Assembly: GCA_001839685.1 (NCBI GenBank)
Contig: MLAK01000003.1
Location: 51,705-115,704 of the forward strand
Length of the DNA stretch: 64,000 nucleotides
Direction of reading: 5' to 3'
From: Tritrichomonas foetus
Lineage: Eukaryota > Parabasalia > Tritrichomonadida > Tritrichomonadidae
Below, in pieces: positions 59,912-64,000 of the stretch. Numbering within the stretch: the first letter of the stretch is position 1; every line of letters starts with the position of its first letter. Both the position numbers and the translations under genes were made by a program. The notes under the pieces are model-generated. The model saw only the letters and a program-made list of their open reading frames with translations. It was not told the DNA's origin and searched no databases.

Positions 59912-62350
59912 TCAACCAAAAGCAGTAACTCTTTTCATTAGGTCAACTACAATCACCGACACGTTTTTCTCATACATTGTAGAAACAGTTCTATTCCTAA
60001 TTTTTATTGCCACGCTCCATGGATCATTCGCATTGAATAAAATTTCTTTCATTTCATTTGGATCAGTATAATTTAAGCAAGCATCAGTTGCCATAACTAG
60101 CCATTTACATCCTAATTTAAAGTCGATATTTGTTTTTGTAACATCAGCTTCAGGGACATAGTCAATTCGATAATCATTTGAGAGCATGCTTGAAAATTGG
60201 GCTTCATTTGGATCTAGATATTTTGAATATCCATAATTAAAATCAGGTGAAAACGATGGAGGTGGGCCATTTCTCATTGCAAAAAGTTGTTCACCTTCTT
60301 CACTAAATATGGCGATTTGTGTATCACCATATCGAGCAATAAAAGCATTATTTTCACGAATAGCTACCAAAGCTAAATATGATGGAATCAAAGCAGTTTT
60401 GCTTCTCAGCTTTGGCATTATGTCTGTAATTGCAAAAGAAATAATTTCTTCAGTTGTATATTCATGATATTTTATTGATTTCATGATATGATCAAGAACA
60501 TGTTTTGAGGCTTTTGGTCGATTATTTGCGTTTACGAACATTAAAACAGTTTCATTTTCATTAATATCAGCTTCTAACGCAATTTCATCTTGTGAATCAA
60601 TATCACTACCTTGATGATATGAATATGCAATAAATACATCAGGATTAATTAATTTGGAAATATTTGGTAAATTTATATCATTTGTAATTAAATTGTCCAA
60701 TTCATAATCATTATTTTTAATTTCTAAATTGGTGTTAATTGTAACTAAACATTTTAAAGATGGAAAATTAGGTAATTCACCAATAATAGGATTATTGCTG
60801 ATATTTAATTTTTGAAGCTTGGGTAGTTTAAAATCATTTTCCATTTCTTTTATTTTATTGTTAGAGATGTCAAGGAATTCTAAATCAGGATAATCAAAAT
60901 CTTCATGCAATTTATCAATCAAGTTCAGTGATATATCAACTTCTTGAATATTTGGTGATAAATAGGGAAATTTTGTAAATTTATTATCAGAAATATTCAA
61001 TTTTAAAAGTGGCATAATCATTGGAAATTCGGATAATTCGTTTCCAGAAACATCCAAATTAATTAATTCTGAAGCATCCGACCAATATTCATTAAATTCG
61101 ATGAGTTTGCAATTAGATAAATATAAGTTTTCAATTGGTGCTGGAAATGCATTTGGCAATGATTCAATTGGATTATTTGAAATATTAAAAGTTGTTAAAG
61201 ACGAAACCATGATTTTTTCTGGAATAGATTTAATCTGATTTTTTGATAAATTTAAAGTGTAAAGATAAGGAAATGTAAATAATTGAGGCGGTATTGTTTC
61301 AATATTATTATTTGATAAATCAAGTGTTGATATATTTTCACAAAATGTTGTAATATCAATAAATTTAATGCGATTTTTAAAAAATGACAAATCCAGAAGT
61401 TGGCTGCAAACAAATTTCGGTATATATGTAAGTTTATTATCAGTAAATGAAAGTGATGAAAGTTCAGGTGTATCAATTTCATTTGGTATTTCTTTTATAT
61501 TGTTATGAGTAAGTAACAGTGTTTGAATTGAAAGCGGTAAAGATGAAATTTTTTCTAAGCAGTTATGTTGAATATTCAAATAGAACAAAGAATGATATTC
61601 AAAAACAAAATCTGGAATTTCTCGAATTTTGTTATATTGAATATAAATTCGTTTAATAGAATTTGACAATTTAGGAAATTCTGTAATTAAATTATATGAT
61701 GCATCCAAATTAAACAAATTTGGAGTAACAAGGGAAAAATCTGGCAATTTTTTTATTTTATTTCTGGAGATGTCAAGTGTTACCAATTTTTCTAATCTAG
61801 AATTTGCATCAATTGATTGAAGAGCATTATGGGAAAGTGATAAAGATATCAATTCTTGATGTTGAATAAAGAATTCATTTATTTGATTGCATCCAAGAAA
61901 TATTTGTGTCACATTATTTGGTATTTTAGGAATTTTTGTTAATTTATTATTACCAAGATAAATAATTCTCAACTTTTTCGATTCTGAAAAATCAATGTTT
62001 TCGATATTGTTTTGGGAAAGAATAAGCATTGAAATTTCTGGGTGATTGAGAATTTCTTTTGGTAACGCTGTTAGAGAATTATATGCTAAATCGAGGAGTT
62101 TCAAATTGGTATAGGTGATTATGGCTTTGGCGACATCGTTTGGAATCGATGATAAACTGTTATTGTTTAATGAAAGTTGCTTTAACGTCGTTAAATTCTT
62201 CGGCAAATATCGAATTTTATTTCCTGTTAAATTTAATAAAGTCACATTGGGGGTTTCTTGTCCGATTGAAATTCCGTCAATATTGCGAAAAGAATGATCG
62301 ATAAAAGTTTTCCTGATAAGAGGAACAATTACAGATGATCCTGCACCCAT
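59912..62350 (-). CDS. Leucine-rich-repeat protein with degenerate PP2C-like phosphatase domain
   Basis: 812 residues. The N-terminus MGAGSS fits the N-myristoylation signal (Gly2, Ser6), so membrane association is likely. About 24 leucine-rich repeats fill residues 30-550 (LNLTGNKIRYLP, LDLSNNNIETIPPQL, LNLSKNQIKSIPEKI). Residues 570-805 follow the PP2C fold (IAFARYGDT-type block around G675-D676, LVMATDACLN, NVSVIVVDL). The metal-binding DGHGG is N607-A-N-N, DG of the second block is D756-A757, and the final DN is K795-N796. The architecture recalls PHLPP and the LRR-PP2C part of fungal adenylate cyclase. The lost metal ligands make it a predicted pseudophosphatase scaffold. Confidence 0.85.
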   Translation of the reverse strand: MGAGSSVIVPLIRKTFIDHSFRNIDGISIGQETPNVTLLNLTGNKIRYLPKNLTTLKQLSLNNNSLSSIPNDVAKAIITYTNLKLLDLAYNSLTALPKEILNHPEISMLILSQNNIENIDFSESKKLRIIYLGNNKLTKIPKIPNNVTQIFLGCNQINEFFIQHQELISLSLSHNALQSIDANSRLEKLVTLDISRNKIKKLPDFSLVTPNLFNLDASYNLITEFPKLSNSIKRIYIQYNKIREIPDFVFEYHSLFYLNIQHNCLEKISSLPLSIQTLLLTHNNIKEIPNEIDTPELSSLSFTDNKLTYIPKFVCSQLLDLSFFKNRIKFIDITTFCENISTLDLSNNNIETIPPQLFTFPYLYTLNLSKNQIKSIPEKIMVSSLTTFNISNNPIESLPNAFPAPIENLYLSNCKLIEFNEYWSDASELINLDVSGNELSEFPMIMPLLKLNISDNKFTKFPYLSPNIQEVDISLNLIDKLHEDFDYPDLEFLDISNNKIKEMENDFKLPKLQKLNISNNPIIGELPNFPSLKCLVTINTNLEIKNNDYELDNLITNDINLPNISKLINPDVFIAYSYHQGSDIDSQDEIALEADINENETVLMFVNANNRPKASKHVLDHIMKSIKYHEYTTEEIISFAITDIMPKLRSKTALIPSYLALVAIRENNAFIARYGDTQIAIFSEEGEQLFAMRNGPPPSFSPDFNYGYSKYLDPNEAQFSSMLSNDYRIDYVPEADVTKTNIDFKLGCKWLVMATDACLNYTDPNEMKEILFNANDPWSVAIKIRNRTVSTMYEKNVSVIVVDLMKRVTAFG

Positions 62351-62406
62351 ATTCGACCACTTATGAAGTGAAAATCACATTGAATGTAACCGCTTTTGAA
62401 ATCATC

Positions 62407-62739
62407 ATGCTGATTTTGTCATTGTTCATCTCATTGTCATTTTGTCTTCATTCATCAAGAAAAGATCCCAAGAAATACCGCAAATGGACAAATCTAAAAA
62501 CAAAGAAAATTAATCCAGAAATGACAACATTACATAATTTACTAAATCATTTTCGGTCTGATATTGAAGAGACAGCTGTGAGACAAGCTCAACACAAAGC
62601 TATTAAAAGAAACCGACGAGCAAACAAAAAACTCATAAATATGGCACTAATGACTCAATTAGGATATGATGTGACTCCCTTCCTCAATAAAAAGAGTAGT
62701 ACTCACATTGTAGCAAATTACCTAGCAAAACTATATTGA
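62407..62739 (+). CDS. Small single-pass membrane protein
   Basis: 110 residues from ATG 62,407. An in-frame ATG at 62,335 would give 134 residues but overlaps the coding start of the divergent LRR gene by 16 bp. TCACAT near 62,371 fits the initiator core and favours the shorter form. The N-terminus MLILSLFISLSFCLHS is a membrane segment or signal anchor. The rest is strongly basic (SSRKDPKKYRKW, KAIKRNRRANKK). No family recognised. Located head to head with the LRR-PP2C gene. Confidence 0.6.
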   Translation: MLILSLFISLSFCLHSSRKDPKKYRKWTNLKTKKINPEMTTLHNLLNHFRSDIEETAVRQAQHKAIKRNRRANKKLINMALMTQLGYDVTPFLNKKSSTHIVANYLAKLY

Positions 62740-62858
62740 CTTGTTTTTTCCAAAAATCACATAAAATCAATTATGGATAAAAAATCTGTTATTTTAATAT
62801 CTAAATCAAAACTCTCAAAAATATCTTGATAAAGATTAAAATTATAAACTTTTACATA

Positions 62859-63728
62859 TTAACACTTAATTCTTAATCTTCTTTTGGCCAAATTCCGAAG
62901 CTCTATCATTTGAATATCTTGTTTTTTATGAAGAACTAATTTCATATCTTCTATTGTGTCCATCAAATCTTGTCTTTCTTTCCATAATTGATTATAAATA
63001 TCATTATTTAAAGGAATAGTTTTTTTGTGAGCATCATCATTTTGATCATCGAATAGTTTGACTTTTTTCTGCTCTTGAGAACTGTCTATTCCATGAAGAT
63101 CATACAACATATGTAGTTTTTCAATATCACCATTTATATTTTCAAGTCTTTTATTTGAATTTTTTAATTTCCTTCTCATTTCATCTCCTTGACTTTTCAA
63201 TAAGATTAACTTTGCTTTTGCTTGTTCAATATCGAACTCAATTTTAGCTGCCTTTACAGATGCATCTTTCTCAATTTCTTCTAACTGTGACGAATATTGG
63301 TAATTATTCATATATTGAAGTTCTTCTGCCGCTTTTTCTAACAAACTGGAAAAGCGTGTGTGGCATTTTGACAAACGTTTTAACAAATCTATCGGCTCAA
63401 GATTAGTGTGTGATAATAATTCCAATAATTCTTGTTTTTCACCTTTAGCACTTTTTTGAGTTATTTCTTTGAAATCAATGCATGAAGAATTCAATGAAGC
63501 AATTGTTGTAGTTGCAACTGGAACCGATGTTAAAAATGCGTTTTTTTGGATGAATCTATTTGACCTATATTCCCTTCTGAATGCAGATGGCGGTCCAGAA
63601 TTTGGACATGATCGCAAAGGTGGGATCTTTTTCTGGAGAGATAAATGCAAACCAAAAATTTTTTTTGAAAACGAAGTTGAATGATAAACTTTTTGAATAT
63701 CACTGTGCTCAATTTCCGCGTATTGCAT
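62859..63728 (-). CDS. Coiled-coil hypothetical protein
   Basis: 289 residues. After a basic N-terminal 70 residues comes a helical region. Residues about 100-210 and 245-285 are coiled coil (EELQYMNNYQYSSQLEEIEKD, EFDIEQAKAKLILLKSQGDEMRRKL, IYNQLWKERQDLMDTIEDM). The NYQYSSQLEEIE block is reminiscent of the C20orf96-type coiled-coil family of ciliated eukaryotes, but I cannot confirm that. No membrane segment. Not obviously related to the two paralogous coiled-coil proteins in this window. Confidence 0.7.
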   Translation of the reverse strand: MQYAEIEHSDIQKVYHSTSFSKKIFGLHLSLQKKIPPLRSCPNSGPPSAFRREYRSNRFIQKNAFLTSVPVATTTIASLNSSCIDFKEITQKSAKGEKQELLELLSHTNLEPIDLLKRLSKCHTRFSSLLEKAAEELQYMNNYQYSSQLEEIEKDASVKAAKIEFDIEQAKAKLILLKSQGDEMRRKLKNSNKRLENINGDIEKLHMLYDLHGIDSSQEQKKVKLFDDQNDDAHKKTIPLNNDIYNQLWKERQDLMDTIEDMKLVLHKKQDIQMIELRNLAKRRLRIKC

Positions 63729-64000
63729 TCAAATGTGGAAAATTTTGTCCGAAAAATTCATTTTTGTTTATCTCATTAATTATTCAGTATAATATTATAA
63801 TAATAATAAAGATAATTAATTTACTATAATATTCATATAATTATCATATTAATATACTTTATTGCAATTAGTTTTTTGAGATATGAACGCATTGTATCAA
63901 GTGATTCTGGGCTTTTTATCTTCTATTGATTTATCTATGATTAGGTCTATTATTCAGTTTTAATAAGTTCATAATTGTGTCCAATTGCAGTAAAAGGACT
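63729..64000. other. Right-edge intergenic sequence
   Basis: About 270 bp, AT-rich, upstream of the minus-strand coiled-coil gene. No ORF. Confidence 0.5.

Noticed and set aside
62335..62406. Longer N-terminus for the small membrane protein
   Set aside because: It would overlap the coding start of the divergent LRR gene. The internal ATG directly before the membrane segment and a closer initiator fit better, though the longer form is not excluded.
1..64000. CRISPR array, bacterial operon or prophage structure
   Set aside because: No regularly spaced repeats with unique spacers were seen. Gene content and tRNA features are eukaryotic.
1..64000. Entamoeba as the source organism
   Set aside because: AT-richness fits, but IFT172 and the TTL-like enzyme indicate a flagellate, and the initiator-ATG spacing fits parabasalids better.

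Overview
The window reads as nuclear DNA of a parabasalid (trichomonad) protist, most probably Tritrichomonas or a close relative. It is strongly AT-rich. Very long genes (up to about 8.7 kb) run without introns and use ordinary eukaryotic stop codons. Several starts have a trichomonad-type initiator (TCA[C/T][T/A], usually TCATTT or TCACTA) only 10-20 nt upstream. The gene content is that of a flagellated eukaryote: TOR kinase, RPB2, IFT172, a tubulin-tyrosine-ligase-like enzyme, an Iron-Sulfur helicase, a Qc-SNARE, a Myb regulator, a beta-helix surface protein and an RNF213-like giant ATPase. The species is an inference; nothing in the sequence names it.

Layout. Bases 1-3,600 are a decayed, repeat-rich flank. 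It holds the 3' end of an unrecognised gene, about 1 kb of degenerate TCAATCAC/TTCCTCAA-type sequence, a frameshifted pseudogene and a mariner-like transposase fossil. Next comes a head-to-head pair of identical tRNA-Ala(AGC) genes (3,641-4,249). From 4.5 kb on the window is dense and mostly housekeeping: TOR (-), ankyrin protein (+), syntaxin-like SNARE (+), FANCJ-like helicase (+), Myb (+), TTL-like (+), four-GAF protein with a degenerate phosphodiesterase domain (-), APH-like kinase (+), DHHC-related membrane protein (+), beta-helix membrane protein (+), beta-rich hypothetical (+), MRG-domain protein (+), IFT172 (-), RPB2 (+), coiled-coil protein (-), RNF213-like AAA+ (+), Q/N-rich zinc-finger protein (-), a small ORF (+), polyQ protein (-), a coiled-coil paralogue (+), myristoylatable LRR-PP2C-like protein (-), a one-TM small protein (+) and another coiled-coil protein (-). 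Genes are monocistronic, on both strands, and separated mostly by 0.2-1.3 kb of AT-rich DNA. There is no operon logic, and neighbours are not obviously functionally linked.

The most striking theme is enzyme-fold proteins with altered key residues. The phosphodiesterase-like domain lacks most of its metal ligands. The PP2C-like domain on an LRR array lacks its metal-binding Asp/Gly. A DHHC-family protein has DHFC and no zinc-finger cysteines. The TOR kinase has DFS for DFG. A Qc-SNARE has Asp at the ionic zero layer. The RNF213-like ATPase has no visible RING or RZ finger and a Glu-Glu Walker B in its AAA4-like module. These are read directly from the translation; their functional consequences are inference.
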